Shown: piece after piece, positions 8,084 to 16,962 of the stretch | How positions within the stretch are numbered: the stretch's first letter is position 1 | Layout of the letters: each line of letters starts with the position of its first letter | NCBI GenBank assembly: GCA_020627785.1 | Contig: JAHDGF010000045.1 | Location: 1-40,959 of the forward strand | DNA: 40,959 bases | From: Saprospiraceae bacterium | GTDB taxonomy: Bacteria; Bacteroidota; Bacteroidia; Chitinophagales; Saprospiraceae | Reading direction: 5' to 3' | Notes under the pieces: generated by a model | Seen by the model: the letters and a program-made list of their open reading frames with translations, nothing else | Told to the model about the DNA's origin: nothing | The model's database searches: none | Translations under genes and position numbers: made by a program

Positions 8084-8110
8084 AGGCATCTTCCTAAATG
8101 AAAAATGCCT
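8084..8110 (-). terminator. terminator after the TPR gene
   Basis: On the minus strand an 11-pair stem (AGGCATTTTTC with GGAAGATGCCT, two G-T pairs) closes a five-base ATTTA loop and is followed by seven T residues. It lies 30 bases past the TPR stop codon and isolates it from the M24 gene downstream on the same strand. Confidence 0.8.
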
Positions 8111-8139
8111 CTCTGGTTTTGAAGATCAAAAATTACTTC

Positions 8140-9435
8140 TTATTCGCCACCGCCTTGAAGCGCATCGAATTTTTCTTTGTACATATTTGATTTCTCAAGA
8201 TCATTCAATCTTGCATGTATTTCTTTAAGTGCAATAATGGTATTTAAATCTTCACCATTCACTCCTTCTGCTTTTTCAAAATATGGAAGTGCTTGCTTAA
8301 ATAATTCATCCATCTCTACTTTGGTGTCATCGTACTTTTTCATTCCTTCTTTAGAGAAGTCAGCAGCGAATTCATTTAACTTATCCACATAGGTAGCAGC
8401 CTTATTGTAATACAATGCTCCCATGCTATAAATTGCTTCAAAATTAGTCTCATCTTTGGCTAGTGCCTGATTATAATAGTCAAATGCACTATCAAAGTAC
8501 ATAGTAGCTTTTTCAGAATCATTATCTGCAAGAGCTTGTGCTTGTAGTTGATCATATACACTACCTAGAGTAGTATATACTGAAACATTATCCGGCTCCT
8601 TCTCAATAGCTACCTTTAATTTATCAATTAACACTTCAAGTTTTCCTTCAGTTAGGTAGTGATTGATTTCTGTGAAAAGTAATGAAGTATCATCTGGGAA
8701 TTTTTCTCTTCCTGCTTCAAGGTATTTGACCGCATCAGCATCTCCCTCTTCTTTACTTATGTTATAAAGAGCATCGTAAACAACTGCTTCCGAAGACCCC
8801 ATATCAAATAACTTTTGAAACAATGGCTTAGATTCAGCTTTCATACCACCGTAGTATCCGCTTACTGCAGCAAAAAATAGTTGATCATTATAACCATTTT
8901 CAACTTCATCAAGTCTGCTTGTTGCGCCCATACTTTTAATTTCATCATACGCTTTCAAGCAAGATTGGAAGTTTGAAAATGCAGTTGCATAATCTTGAGA
9001 CTGATAAGCAAAAATTGCAAAATTATTTAGATGGCTTTCTGCTTCTTGCATACCTTCTAATACATCTTTCTTTTCAGATTTCTTTTCAGCCATACCATTA
9101 GCTTTATTAAAAGCCTCATATGCTAATTTAGGTGCATCACTTTGCTTAATCTCATAGTCTGCACTTAATGTTTTCATTTGAAATTCACTATTAGCGACTT
9201 CATTATAAATCTTTCCTCTGGTAATCCAAGAACTCCCTAATTTTTTGATGTCTTCTGACTTAAATGCAGAATTCAATAAATCTAAAGATTCTTGAAGTAC
9301 GTCTGCATTGTTTACAGGATCAAGAAAATATTTACTTAATGCCTTAGAGGCATTTTTAAGATCTTTTTCCGGTTGAGCCCACATGCTAGGTGCACTTACA
9401 AGAGCTACCATAAGAATGAATAAGGATTTTTTCAT
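8140..9435 (-). CDS. exported tetratricopeptide-repeat protein
   Basis: A 431-residue protein with a clear signal peptide (MKKSLFILMVALVSAPSMWA, cleavage before Gln21). The rest is almost all helical, with TPR-like repeats. The most recognisable repeats are near residues 140-170 (YQSQDYATAFSNFQSCLKAY), 205-235, 275-300 (EKEPDNVSVYTTLGSVYDQL), 315-350 (AFDYYNQALAKDETNFEAI) and 380-425. TPR scaffolds bind partner proteins, and such periplasmic TPR proteins are common in Bacteroidota. The specific partner is unknown. It ends with its own terminator and lies downstream of gyrA on the same strand across a 127-base gap, so it is probably a single-gene unit. Confidence 0.85.
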   Translation of the reverse strand: MKKSLFILMVALVSAPSMWAQPEKDLKNASKALSKYFLDPVNNADVLQESLDLLNSAFKSEDIKKLGSSWITRGKIYNEVANSEFQMKTLSADYEIKQSDAPKLAYEAFNKANGMAEKKSEKKDVLEGMQEAESHLNNFAIFAYQSQDYATAFSNFQSCLKAYDEIKSMGATSRLDEVENGYNDQLFFAAVSGYYGGMKAESKPLFQKLFDMGSSEAVVYDALYNISKEEGDADAVKYLEAGREKFPDDTSLLFTEINHYLTEGKLEVLIDKLKVAIEKEPDNVSVYTTLGSVYDQLQAQALADNDSEKATMYFDSAFDYYNQALAKDETNFEAIYSMGALYYNKAATYVDKLNEFAADFSKEGMKKYDDTKVEMDELFKQALPYFEKAEGVNGEDLNTIIALKEIHARLNDLEKSNMYKEKFDALQGGGE

Positions 9436-9562
9436 TTTCTAGTTGTTTGTTAAATATATACTTCAGTAACAGCTTTAAGACGATTATAAAGTGTTATCAG
9501 TTGTTAAATTAAATTATCAATTTGTTAATAGACGTGATTAAATTAGAAATAAACTAGAATTA

Positions 9563-12031
9563 TTACTCTTCTTCAGAGCCTTCATCCCGGTTAATTATAG
9601 CAATATCAGCAATGCTATCATTCTTGCCGACATTAATAAGTTTGACGCCTTGAGTCGCTCGTCCCATATTTCTCAAGTCCGAAACTTTCATTCGTATCAT
9701 AATTCCAGCCTTTGTGGTAATCATAATATGATCTAGTTCGGTCACTTTCTTAACCGCAAAAACTGCACCCGTTTTATCAGTTACTTGCAAATTAGTAACT
9801 CCTTTCCCTCCCCTATTCGTCAATCTATATTCTGGGATCAAGGTTCGTTTACCCATTCCATTTTCAGTCACGGTAAGTATTGATGAAACTTCATCTGAAG
9901 GATCTGTTACCAACATACCAACAATTTCGTCGCCGCCAGCCACGTCAATATTCATTGCTTTAACCCCGGCAGCTGATCTTCCCATTGATCTCACCTTGGA
10001 TTCATCAAATCTTATGGCTTTTCCTAATTTGTTAGCGATCATTATTTCTCTAGACCCATCTGTAAGTAAAACTTCCAAAAGTGAGTCACCCTCATTAATA
10101 GTTATAGCATTTATTCCATTAACTCTAGGTCTAGAAAATGCTTCCACTAAAGTTTTCTTAATCAATCCCTTCTTAGTACAGAATACCAGGTGGTTGTTAT
10201 TGAGGAATTCTTCATTCGTTAAATCCTCAATCATGATATAAGCTGTAACTCTATCTTCTTTAGGGATGGCGAGGATATTTTGTATGACCCGTCCTGAAGC
10301 CGTCTTAGTCGCTTCTGGAATTTCATATGCTCTCAACCAGAAACATCTTCCTTGCTCGGTAAAGAGTAAAAGGTAATTATGATTATGGGCTACAAATAAA
10401 TGTTCTATGTAATCTTCATTTCTTGTTTTGCTACCTCTTGAGCCTTTTCCTCCTCTGGCCTGTTCCTTATATTCATCAAGTTTAGTTCGTTTGATGTAAC
10501 CAAGATTTGAAATACTGACAACAACTTCGTCATTAGGGATCATATCCTCTACACTGATTTCTCCATCAGCATAAGTGATTTGAGTCCTTCTTTCGTCTCC
10601 AAATTCTTCTTTGATTTCTCTAAGCTCTTCCTTGATAATTTCACGTTGCTTGCCTTCACTGGCTAAAATTTCTTTTAGTGAAGTAATGGTCTTCATCAAC
10701 TCATCATACTCTGCTCTTAATTTCTCCATTTCTAGAGAAACCAATTTTTGGAGTCTCATTTCAAGAACCGCCTTTGCTTGAATTTCAGAAAGATCTAAAG
10801 ATTTCATTAAAGCAACCTTCGCATCCTCTACAGTTTTTGATGCTCGAATAATTCTTATAACCTCATCTAAATTATCAATAGCAATAATTAACCCTTCAAG
10901 GATATGTGCTCTTTCTTCTGCTTTTCGCAAATCATATTGCGTCCTTCTGACGACAACCTCAAGTCTAAACTTAATGAACTCTTCGATCAGTTGCTTAAGA
11001 TTCAACTGTCGAGGTCTACCATTTACTAGAGCAATATTATTAACACCATAACTTGTTTGTAGTGGTGTATATTTATATAGTTTACTGAGAATTACATTTG
11101 CAAGCGCGTCTTTCTTAACCTCAACAACTATTCTCAATCCATTTCTATCAGATTCATCTCGGATATCACTAATTCCTGTAACTCTTTCAGTGTTTACCAA
11201 CTCAGCTATTTTCATAACTAAATTGGCTTTATTCACTTGATAAGGGATTTCATTTATTATAATCTTTTCCTTACCCGTACTCGAAGTTTCAATTTCAGCC
11301 TTCCCCCTAACTACAACTTTACCTCTTCCTGTTTCAAAAGCTTGTTTTACTCCTTCAGTACCATAAATAATTCCTCCTGTAGGAAAATCTGGAGCTTTAA
11401 TGTGTTCCATTAACCCATCCAAATCTATTTCTGGATTATCAATCGTTGCAATCACTCCGTCAACTACCTCACTTAGGTTGTGAGGCATCATATTGGTTGC
11501 CATTCCTACGGCAATTCCGGAAGCCCCATTTATAAGGAGATTAGGGAGCTTAGTTGGGAGTACGGTTGGCTCTTCTAAGGAGTCATCAAAATTTAACCTA
11601 AAATCTACTGTCTCCTTCCCAATATCAGCTAAAATCAAGTCTGAAATCTTCTTCAATCTAGCCTCTGTATATCTCATGGCAGCTGGACTATCTCCATCCA
11701 TTGAACCAAAGTTTCCTTGCCCATCTACCAGCGGATATCGCAAGGACCAATCTTGGGCCATTCTTACCATTGAGTCATAAACTGAGGTATCTCCATGAGG
11801 ATGATATTTACCCAAAACCTCTCCTACAATTCTTGCAGATTTTTTATGTGCTTTATTGAATTTAAGACCGAGATCATTCATTCCATACAAGACCCGTCGG
11901 TGAACCGGCTTAAGCCCATCTCTCACATCTGGTAAAGCTCTAGAGACAATTACAGACATCGAATAATCGATGTATGCTGATTTCATCTCACTCTCTATAT
12001 TGATCGGTATAATTCTTTGATTATCTGCCAT
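9563..12031 (-). CDS. gyrA: DNA gyrase subunit A
   Basis: An 822-residue type IIA topoisomerase subunit that cuts and rejoins DNA during negative supercoiling, working with GyrB. The catalytic tyrosine is Tyr121 in AMRYTEA (E. coli Tyr122). The quinolone pocket reads [10 protein letters not shown], so Thr82 stands where E. coli has Ser83, and Asp86 matches Asp87. The breakage-reunion domain covers about 1-490 and the C-terminal beta-pinwheel covers about 500-810. The pinwheel contains the GyrA-box (QARGGKG) needed for DNA wrapping, which distinguishes it from ParC. It ends in a short acidic tail. The ATG at 12031 gives the canonical [12 protein letters not shown] start. Confidence 0.98.
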   Translation of the reverse strand: MADNQRIIPINIESEMKSAYIDYSMSVIVSRALPDVRDGLKPVHRRVLYGMNDLGLKFNKAHKKSARIVGEVLGKYHPHGDTSVYDSMVRMAQDWSLRYPLVDGQGNFGSMDGDSPAAMRYTEARLKKISDLILADIGKETVDFRLNFDDSLEEPTVLPTKLPNLLINGASGIAVGMATNMMPHNLSEVVDGVIATIDNPEIDLDGLMEHIKAPDFPTGGIIYGTEGVKQAFETGRGKVVVRGKAEIETSSTGKEKIIINEIPYQVNKANLVMKIAELVNTERVTGISDIRDESDRNGLRIVVEVKKDALANVILSKLYKYTPLQTSYGVNNIALVNGRPRQLNLKQLIEEFIKFRLEVVVRRTQYDLRKAEERAHILEGLIIAIDNLDEVIRIIRASKTVEDAKVALMKSLDLSEIQAKAVLEMRLQKLVSLEMEKLRAEYDELMKTITSLKEILASEGKQREIIKEELREIKEEFGDERRTQITYADGEISVEDMIPNDEVVVSISNLGYIKRTKLDEYKEQARGGKGSRGSKTRNEDYIEHLFVAHNHNYLLLFTEQGRCFWLRAYEIPEATKTASGRVIQNILAIPKEDRVTAYIMIEDLTNEEFLNNNHLVFCTKKGLIKKTLVEAFSRPRVNGINAITINEGDSLLEVLLTDGSREIMIANKLGKAIRFDESKVRSMGRSAAGVKAMNIDVAGGDEIVGMLVTDPSDEVSSILTVTENGMGKRTLIPEYRLTNRGGKGVTNLQVTDKTGAVFAVKKVTELDHIMITTKAGIMIRMKVSDLRNMGRATQGVKLINVGKNDSIADIAIINRDEGSEEE

Positions 12032-12064
12032 TTATATATTGAATAATTTATAAAATTCGAAGCC

Positions 12065-12072
12065 CAAATTTA
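12065..12072 (-). promoter_or_regulatory. candidate -7 element for gyrA
   Basis: The minus strand reads TAAATTTG, matching the Bacteroidota TAnnTTTG consensus, 33 bases upstream of the gyrA ATG. A -33 TTG is not obvious. It lies in the 149-base divergent gap between gyrA and ubiE. Confidence 0.5.
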
Positions 12073-12180
12073 AGAATATTACTCCTAAAAAAGACACTTT
12101 ATTACATTAATTATTACACAATTTGAACATGAGGTGATTGAATTCTGTTAAATTGTGGCACCTTCAAATAAAAAGATATT

Positions 12181-12924
12181 TTGGCAGAATTTAACCACGA
12201 TACAGTAACCCCATATGATCAAGTAGAAATTGATAAAAAGACCCAGGTCACATCAATGTTTGATAAGATTGCTCCCTACTACGATTTCCTTAATCGGTTA
12301 CTAACCTTAGGGATAGATCAACGGTGGAGAAAAAAAGCAATTAAGGCACTAGATACCCGAGAATATGATAAGATTCTAGATATTGCTACTGGGACCGCGG
12401 ACCTAGCTGTCGCCTTAAAGAAAAGACTAAAAGTTGATAAGGTTATAGGATTAGACATCTCATCAAATATGATTGAATTAGCCTCTAAAAAGGTGGATAA
12501 AATGGGTCTCGAAGATCATGTATCTGTCGAGGTTGGCGACAGTGAAAATTTGAGATTTGATGATGAAAGTTTTGATGGCGCTACAGCTTCTTTTGGCATC
12601 CGTAATTTCCAAAATCTCAACAAAGGTTTATCAGAAATATGTCGTGTCTTGAGGCCTGGTGGTAAGATAATGATCCTCGAATTTTCTAAGCCCACAATAT
12701 TTCCCTTCAAACAGTTGTTTAATCTTTACTTTAAATACGTTCTACCAGTAATCGGAAGAATTACATCTAAAGACCCAAAAGCTTATCAATACCTTTATGA
12801 ATCTGTTCAGGCCTTCCCTGATTATGATCAAATGAAAAAGATTTTGGAAGATATTGGTTTTAAAAACATAAAATATACCCCCCTTACCTTAGGAATATGC
12901 ACAATTTATCTTGGAGAAAAGTAA
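12181..12924 (+). CDS. ubiE: demethylmenaquinone methyltransferase (UbiE/MenG)
   Basis: A 247-residue class I SAM-dependent methyltransferase that performs the last carbon methylation of menaquinone (and of ubiquinone in organisms that make it). Family signature one is YYDFLNRLLTLGIDQRWR near 34-50. The SAM-binding motif is ILDIATGTADLA near 65-75, followed by VIGLDISSNMI and SFGIRNF. The C-terminal EFSKP and KILEDIGF regions are typical. There is no ATG near the expected N-terminus, so the start is the TTG at 12181; the next methionine (about residue 27) would remove part of the fold. The 3' end overlaps porT by 28 bases. Since Bacteroidota respire with menaquinone, menG is an equally good name. 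Confidence 0.95.
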   Translation: MAEFNHDTVTPYDQVEIDKKTQVTSMFDKIAPYYDFLNRLLTLGIDQRWRKKAIKALDTREYDKILDIATGTADLAVALKKRLKVDKVIGLDISSNMIELASKKVDKMGLEDHVSVEVGDSENLRFDDESFDGATASFGIRNFQNLNKGLSEICRVLRPGGKIMILEFSKPTIFPFKQLFNLYFKYVLPVIGRITSKDPKAYQYLYESVQAFPDYDQMKKILEDIGFKNIKYTPLTLGICTIYLGEK

Positions 12925-13622
12925 GTATCCTATTCGCTTGTTTGTTTGTTGTAAGCTCAGTTTTTGGTCAATTCAAGGCGAAAGACAATTATAACTACCT
13001 AGATTTTCAGAAAAAAAATTACTACTTCGGCATTAGCCTTGGCATTAATTCATCTAGCTATCAAGTAAATCGTTCAAGCAATTTTATAGCAAATGACAGC
13101 ATCAATATTGTTAATGGTTTATACAGACCGGGTTTTAATCTGAATATTATAACCAATCTTAAAATCGGTGAATACTTTGATTTCAGATTTCTCCCAGGAT
13201 TTTCATTTACCGAACGACGTTTTGAATTCACCTCCGTTGAAAGTGGGAATGTTCCAAACTTCAAATCCATTGAATCTGTTTTTGTTGAATTACCTTTCTT
13301 ACTTAGATTTAAATCTGAACCATATAGAGATAAAAGGCTCTTTGTCGTGACTGGGGTAAAATACGTTTATGATGTAGCCTCAAATTCAAGCGCCAATAGA
13401 GAAAAAGCACAATTTTTGGTTCAGGTATCTCCACATGATTTTAGTGTGGAGGTCGGCGCTGGGATGCAATTTTTCTTTCCTTATTTTATTTTTTCTCCTG
13501 AAATAAAATTTTCTCAGGGCATTGGTAATGTGCACATTTATAAAGATGAACTGTTGGAGTCTAGAATTCTTGATCAAGTCAACTCAAGAATGATTTCGAT
13601 TACTTTCAATTTTGAAGGTTAA
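12897..13622 (+). CDS. porT: PorT-family outer-membrane beta-barrel protein (type IX secretion)
   Basis: A 241-residue protein with a signal peptide (about 1-24, VFG before Gln25) and alternating aromatic/hydrophobic strands typical of an eight-stranded barrel, ending ISITFNFEG. The KNYYFGISLGIN start of the mature part, the FDFRFLPGFSFTERRF segment and the late PYFIFSPEIKFSQGI segment match the PorT family, which is required for type IX secretion and gliding-related export in Bacteroidota. The position right after ubiE is, from memory, a recurrent arrangement in this phylum and supports PorT over a generic barrel. The start lies inside ubiE (28-base overlap). It converges on acpH, sharing the TTAA at the stops. 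A T9SS cargo protein is encoded at 21045-23591. Confidence 0.82.
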   Translation: MHNLSWRKVSILFACLFVVSSVFGQFKAKDNYNYLDFQKKNYYFGISLGINSSSYQVNRSSNFIANDSINIVNGLYRPGFNLNIITNLKIGEYFDFRFLPGFSFTERRFEFTSVESGNVPNFKSIESVFVELPFLLRFKSEPYRDKRLFVVTGVKYVYDVASNSSANREKAQFLVQVSPHDFSVEVGAGMQFFFPYFIFSPEIKFSQGIGNVHIYKDELLESRILDQVNSRMISITFNFEG

Positions 13623-14200
13623 CACGCACAAATTGATTCCACATAACTCATCATTTCCCCAAATAATATATTGAAATTATCATCTAACTTTTCATTATAA
13701 TCAATGACGATTTCTGCGGCTTCTTCAAAGTTTGTCAGGAACCTCACCCTTTTATTCAAATGCTCAAAAGTTTTAATCAGAGCAGTCTTGTTTGCACAAG
13801 ACATCAAAAAGTTATGAGCGATCATACTTTCAAACCGTTCCACTACCTTTTCTTGTAAATTTGGGTAGTTCTTTTCTAAAATCGCATACACTCCATTTGA
13901 GAATTCTTGCAAATCTTCTTCGGAATATGTTTTCCAATTTTTACACAAGAAATAGTCCCAAAGGATATCCAATACTACTGGTGCATATTTTCCTTGCGAA
14001 GACCTAATCAAATCCAAGGAGTCCTTTACTATACGATGATTATCTGTAAAATGGTCAATTTTTCTGTGCAAGTCAATTCCTTTACGAATGGCTTCGGAAT
14101 AATAATCTTCATCCTTCTTTTTAATTAGGTCTGTAACTAAGTTTCCTATGAGCAAATACTCATTATTACAAGAAAGATAACTGTGAGCTAAATAATTCAT
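13619..14200 (-). CDS. acpH: acyl carrier protein phosphodiesterase (AcpH/DUF479)
   Basis: A 193-residue protein beginning MNYLAHSYLS at the ATG at 14200; a GTG one codon upstream is unnecessary. It resembles E. coli AcpH (193 residues), which removes the 4'-phosphopantetheine arm from acyl carrier protein. Supporting motifs are the N-terminal LAH, IGNLVTD, the IDLHRKIDHFTD segment carrying the HD-like metal histidine/aspartate pairs, and VVLDILWDYFL. It converges on porT with a 4-base overlap and is divergent from ychF. Function is inferred from family similarity. Confidence 0.88.
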   Translation of the reverse strand: MNYLAHSYLSCNNEYLLIGNLVTDLIKKKDEDYYSEAIRKGIDLHRKIDHFTDNHRIVKDSLDLIRSSQGKYAPVVLDILWDYFLCKNWKTYSEEDLQEFSNGVYAILEKNYPNLQEKVVERFESMIAHNFLMSCANKTALIKTFEHLNKRVRFLTNFEEAAEIVIDYNEKLDDNFNILFGEMMSYVESICAC

Positions 14201-14243
14201 CACGTAAAGTTGATTAATTAAACTTAAAATATTGATAGAAAGT

Positions 14244-14251
14244 TATCTTTG
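14244..14251 (+). promoter_or_regulatory. -7 element for ychF
   Basis: The sequence TATCTTTG matches the Bacteroidota -7 consensus exactly. It lies 23 bases before the ychF ATG, which would place the transcription start about 16 bases from the start codon. No TTG at the usual -33 spacing was found. Confidence 0.6.
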
Positions 14252-14274
14252 CAGCGCAATAAACAAGCACTATT

Positions 14275-15372
14275 ATGGCTCTTAAATGTGGTATTGTAGG
14301 TCTTCCTAACGTAGGTAAATCTACACTCTTCAATGCATTAACCTCTGCTAAAGCATTGGCAGCGAATTATCCTTTTGCAACAAAGGACCCGAATGTAGGA
14401 ATTATTACGGTCCCAGATGATCGATTAGATAAGCTTACAGAATTGGTAAATCCACAAAAAACTATTCCAACAACCATAGAAATAGTGGACATTGCTGGAT
14501 TAATAAAAGGTGCCAGTAAAGGGGAAGGATTGGGAAACCAATTCCTTGCTAATATCAGGGAAGTTGATGCTATTGCACATGTTGTTAGATGTTTTGACAA
14601 TGATAATATCGTCCACGTTGATGGTAATATAGATCCTGTTAAGGATAAGGAAATCATCGATATGGAATTGATTCTCAAAGACATGGAAACTGTTGAAAAA
14701 AGAGTTGAGAAATTACAGAAGCAAGCCAAAAGCGGAGACAAAGGAGATAAGTTAAAACTTGAGTGGGCACAAGAAGTATTAAAGCACCTAGAAGATGAAA
14801 AACCTGCAAGGACCATTGAATGGGAGGATGAAAAAGGAAAATTCTTGAAAGATTTGTTCTTGTTGACGCACAAGCCCATACTATACGTATGCAATGTTGA
14901 TGAGGAAAGTGTGGTCAATGGCAATGCTCATACAGCAAACTTTATAAAAGCCGTAGAGAATGAAAATGCTGAAGTAATTCTCATAAGTGCTGCCATTGAA
15001 TCGGATATCGCAGAACTTGATACTCTTGAAGAAAAACTAGAATTTGTAAAAGAAATGGGGCTTGAAAAGCCAGGAGTATACCGAGTGATCCAAGCTTGCT
15101 ATAAACTATTGAATCTAATCACCTACTTTACCGCAGGTGAGAAAGAAGTCCGGGCTTGGACTGTTCTGGAGGGTTCAAAAGCACCTCAAGCAGCTGGTGT
15201 TATCCATACAGATTTTGAGAAAGGTTTTATTAGAGCTGAAGTGATAACTTATGCAAACTTTGTAGAATATGGCTCTGAGAGTAAAGCAAGAGATGCTGGA
15301 AAACTTTCATCAGAAGGAAAAGAATATGTTGTTGGAGATGGAGATGTAATGCACTTCAGATTTAATGTTTAA
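14275..15372 (+). CDS. ychF: redox-regulated ribosome-binding ATPase YchF (Obg family)
   Basis: A 365-residue P-loop protein of the Obg/YchF group. G1 is GLPNVGKST (9-17), G3 is DIAGLIKGAS, and the NVDE segment replaces the usual NKxD, which explains ATP rather than GTP preference. A central coiled-coil insertion (about 125-165, rich in Lys/Glu) and a C-terminal TGS domain (about 280-364, ending GDVMHFRFNV) complete the family layout. YchF binds ribosomes and is linked to stress responses; the exact role is unsettled. The stop overlaps the next ATG by one base (TAATG), coupling it to the pseudouridine synthase gene. The own promoter is at 14244-14251. Confidence 0.97.
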   Translation: MALKCGIVGLPNVGKSTLFNALTSAKALAANYPFATKDPNVGIITVPDDRLDKLTELVNPQKTIPTTIEIVDIAGLIKGASKGEGLGNQFLANIREVDAIAHVVRCFDNDNIVHVDGNIDPVKDKEIIDMELILKDMETVEKRVEKLQKQAKSGDKGDKLKLEWAQEVLKHLEDEKPARTIEWEDEKGKFLKDLFLLTHKPILYVCNVDEESVVNGNAHTANFIKAVENENAEVILISAAIESDIAELDTLEEKLEFVKEMGLEKPGVYRVIQACYKLLNLITYFTAGEKEVRAWTVLEGSKAPQAAGVIHTDFEKGFIRAEVITYANFVEYGSESKARDAGKLSSEGKEYVVGDGDVMHFRFNV

Positions 15373-15953
15373 TGGACTACAATTATCGTCCAGGATACCA
15401 ATATTATAAACTCTATAAACCCTATGGAGTGCTTGCCCAATTCACTTCGGAGAAAGAAGATCAGAAATGCTTGAAAGATATCATCAAAGTATCAAGAGAT
15501 GTGTATCCAGTTGGACGTCTAGATAAAGATTCTGAAGGGTTATTAATTCTCAGCAATGATGGTCTACTCACTGATTGGTTGTTGAATCCTAAAAATAAAA
15601 GAGCTAAAACATATTGGGCTCAAGTAGAAGGAACAATAACACAAGAAGCATTAAATTCTTTGGAAGAAGGAGTTGAAATTAGAATTAAGAAAAAGACCTA
15701 TAAGGTTAGGGCTCAAAATATTTCGCATAAATCAGAAGTACAATTACCTGAGCGTGTACCACCGATACGTAAAAGAGAAAGCATTCCTACTAGCTGGATT
15801 GAATTAAGCATATCACAAGGTAAAAACCGTCAAATCAGACGGATGTTGGCAAAAGTGGGTTTCCCTGTATTACGCCTAGCTAGATATAAAATTCAAGATC
15901 AAACCATTGACGGAATGGAACCAGGAGATTTAATTCCGCTTGTTAACTTTTAA
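15372..15953 (+). CDS. rluE: RluE-like rRNA pseudouridine synthase
   Basis: A 193-residue enzyme of the RsuA/RluB/RluE/RluF family that isomerises a uridine in rRNA. The catalytic aspartate is in VGRLDKDSEGLLILSNDG. YKLYKPYGVL marks the N-terminal strand and GKNRQIRRM the C-terminal conserved segment. There is no N-terminal S4 RNA-binding domain, which fits RluE (23S U2457 in E. coli) better than RsuA, RluB or RluF. It starts in the TAATG that ends ychF and overlaps pdhB by 11 bases at the convergent 3' ends. The target site is inferred, not shown. Confidence 0.9.
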   Translation: MDYNYRPGYQYYKLYKPYGVLAQFTSEKEDQKCLKDIIKVSRDVYPVGRLDKDSEGLLILSNDGLLTDWLLNPKNKRAKTYWAQVEGTITQEALNSLEEGVEIRIKKKTYKVRAQNISHKSEVQLPERVPPIRKRESIPTSWIELSISQGKNRQIRRMLAKVGFPVLRLARYKIQDQTIDGMEPGDLIPLVNF

Positions 15954-16929
15954 CATACATAACTTCCTTCACCGCTTTGATGACCTTTGATGGGTTTGGA
16001 AGATACTCATCCACATACACTGAAGAATATGGCAATGAAGTATCGGCTGCATTAATTCTTGTTATAGGGGCATCAAGATAGTCGAAAGCATATTTCTGCA
16101 TTTCATACGCCACTTCAGCAGAAACACCAGCAAAAGGCCATGATTCATCTACGACAACCATCCTATTGGTCTTTTTCAGTGAAGTTACAAGGGTCTCAAA
16201 ATCTAAAGGTCGAATGGTTCTGAGGTCAATTAATTCGGCTGAAATTCCTTCTTTTTCTAATTCATCACATGCCTTTTTACACACCTCCATCATTTTATTG
16301 AAAGATACAATTGTTACGTCTGTTCCTTCTCTTCTTACGGCTGCCTTTCCAATTGGAACTAAGTATTCTCCCTCAGGCACTTCACCTTTCAATCCATATA
16401 ATTGCTCAGACTCCATCATGCAAACAGGATCTTCATCTCTAATAGCAGATTTTAATAAACCTTTTGCATCCGCAGGATCGACAATGGAAATTACTTTCAA
16501 TCCAGGACAATTCGCCAACCAAGACTCAAAGGTCTGGGAATGTTGCTGGGCCAATTGACCAGCAGAACCTGAAGGTCCTCTAAATACTATTGGACATTTA
16601 TATTGACCTGCGGACTGTGACAATGTCTTTGCTGCGTTATTTACTATTTGATCAAAGGCTAAAACCGCAAAATTCCAAGTCATGAATTCAACAATCGGTC
16701 TCAAACCGTTCATTGCTGCTCCAACACCAATTCCTGCAAATCCTAGCTCAGCGATTGGAGTATCTATGACTCTTTTGGCTCCAAATTCGTCGAGCATACC
16801 CTTACTTACCTTATAAGCTCCATTATATTCTGCAACTTCTTCCCCCATAAGAAATACAGAATCATCTCTTCTCATTTCTTCGATCATTGCCTCCCTAAGG
16901 GCATCTCTTAATGTAATTACTCTTGACAT
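15943..16929 (-). CDS. pdhB: pyruvate dehydrogenase E1 component, beta subunit
   Basis: A 328-residue transketolase-like protein that, with the E1 alpha subunit, uses thiamine diphosphate to decarboxylate pyruvate and pass the acetyl group to the E2 lipoyl domain. Typical segments are ITLRDALREAMIEEM, FLMGEEVAEYNGAYKVSKG, RVIDTPIAELGFAGIGVGAAM and EFMTWNFA. The C-terminal transketolase half contains DLRTIRPLDFETL and VVDESWPFAG. The ATG at 16929 gives the family start MSRVITLRDA; the 7-codon upstream extension is not conserved. It lies 33 bases downstream of mpl. The alpha subunit and E2/E3 genes are not in the window. A branched-chain E1 beta is possible but the length and motifs favour PDH. 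Confidence 0.93.
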   Translation of the reverse strand: MSRVITLRDALREAMIEEMRRDDSVFLMGEEVAEYNGAYKVSKGMLDEFGAKRVIDTPIAELGFAGIGVGAAMNGLRPIVEFMTWNFAVLAFDQIVNNAAKTLSQSAGQYKCPIVFRGPSGSAGQLAQQHSQTFESWLANCPGLKVISIVDPADAKGLLKSAIRDEDPVCMMESEQLYGLKGEVPEGEYLVPIGKAAVRREGTDVTIVSFNKMMEVCKKACDELEKEGISAELIDLRTIRPLDFETLVTSLKKTNRMVVVDESWPFAGVSAEVAYEMQKYAFDYLDAPITRINAADTSLPYSSVYVDEYLPNPSKVIKAVKEVMYVKS

Positions 16930-16962
16930 ATGCTTTTTTCGTAAGCCCAAAGATAAATCTTT

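Noticed and set aside
14367..14924. 185-codon open frame on the minus strand inside ychF
   Set aside because: It is fully antisense to a strongly conserved gene and its Ser/Leu-rich translation matches no family pattern.
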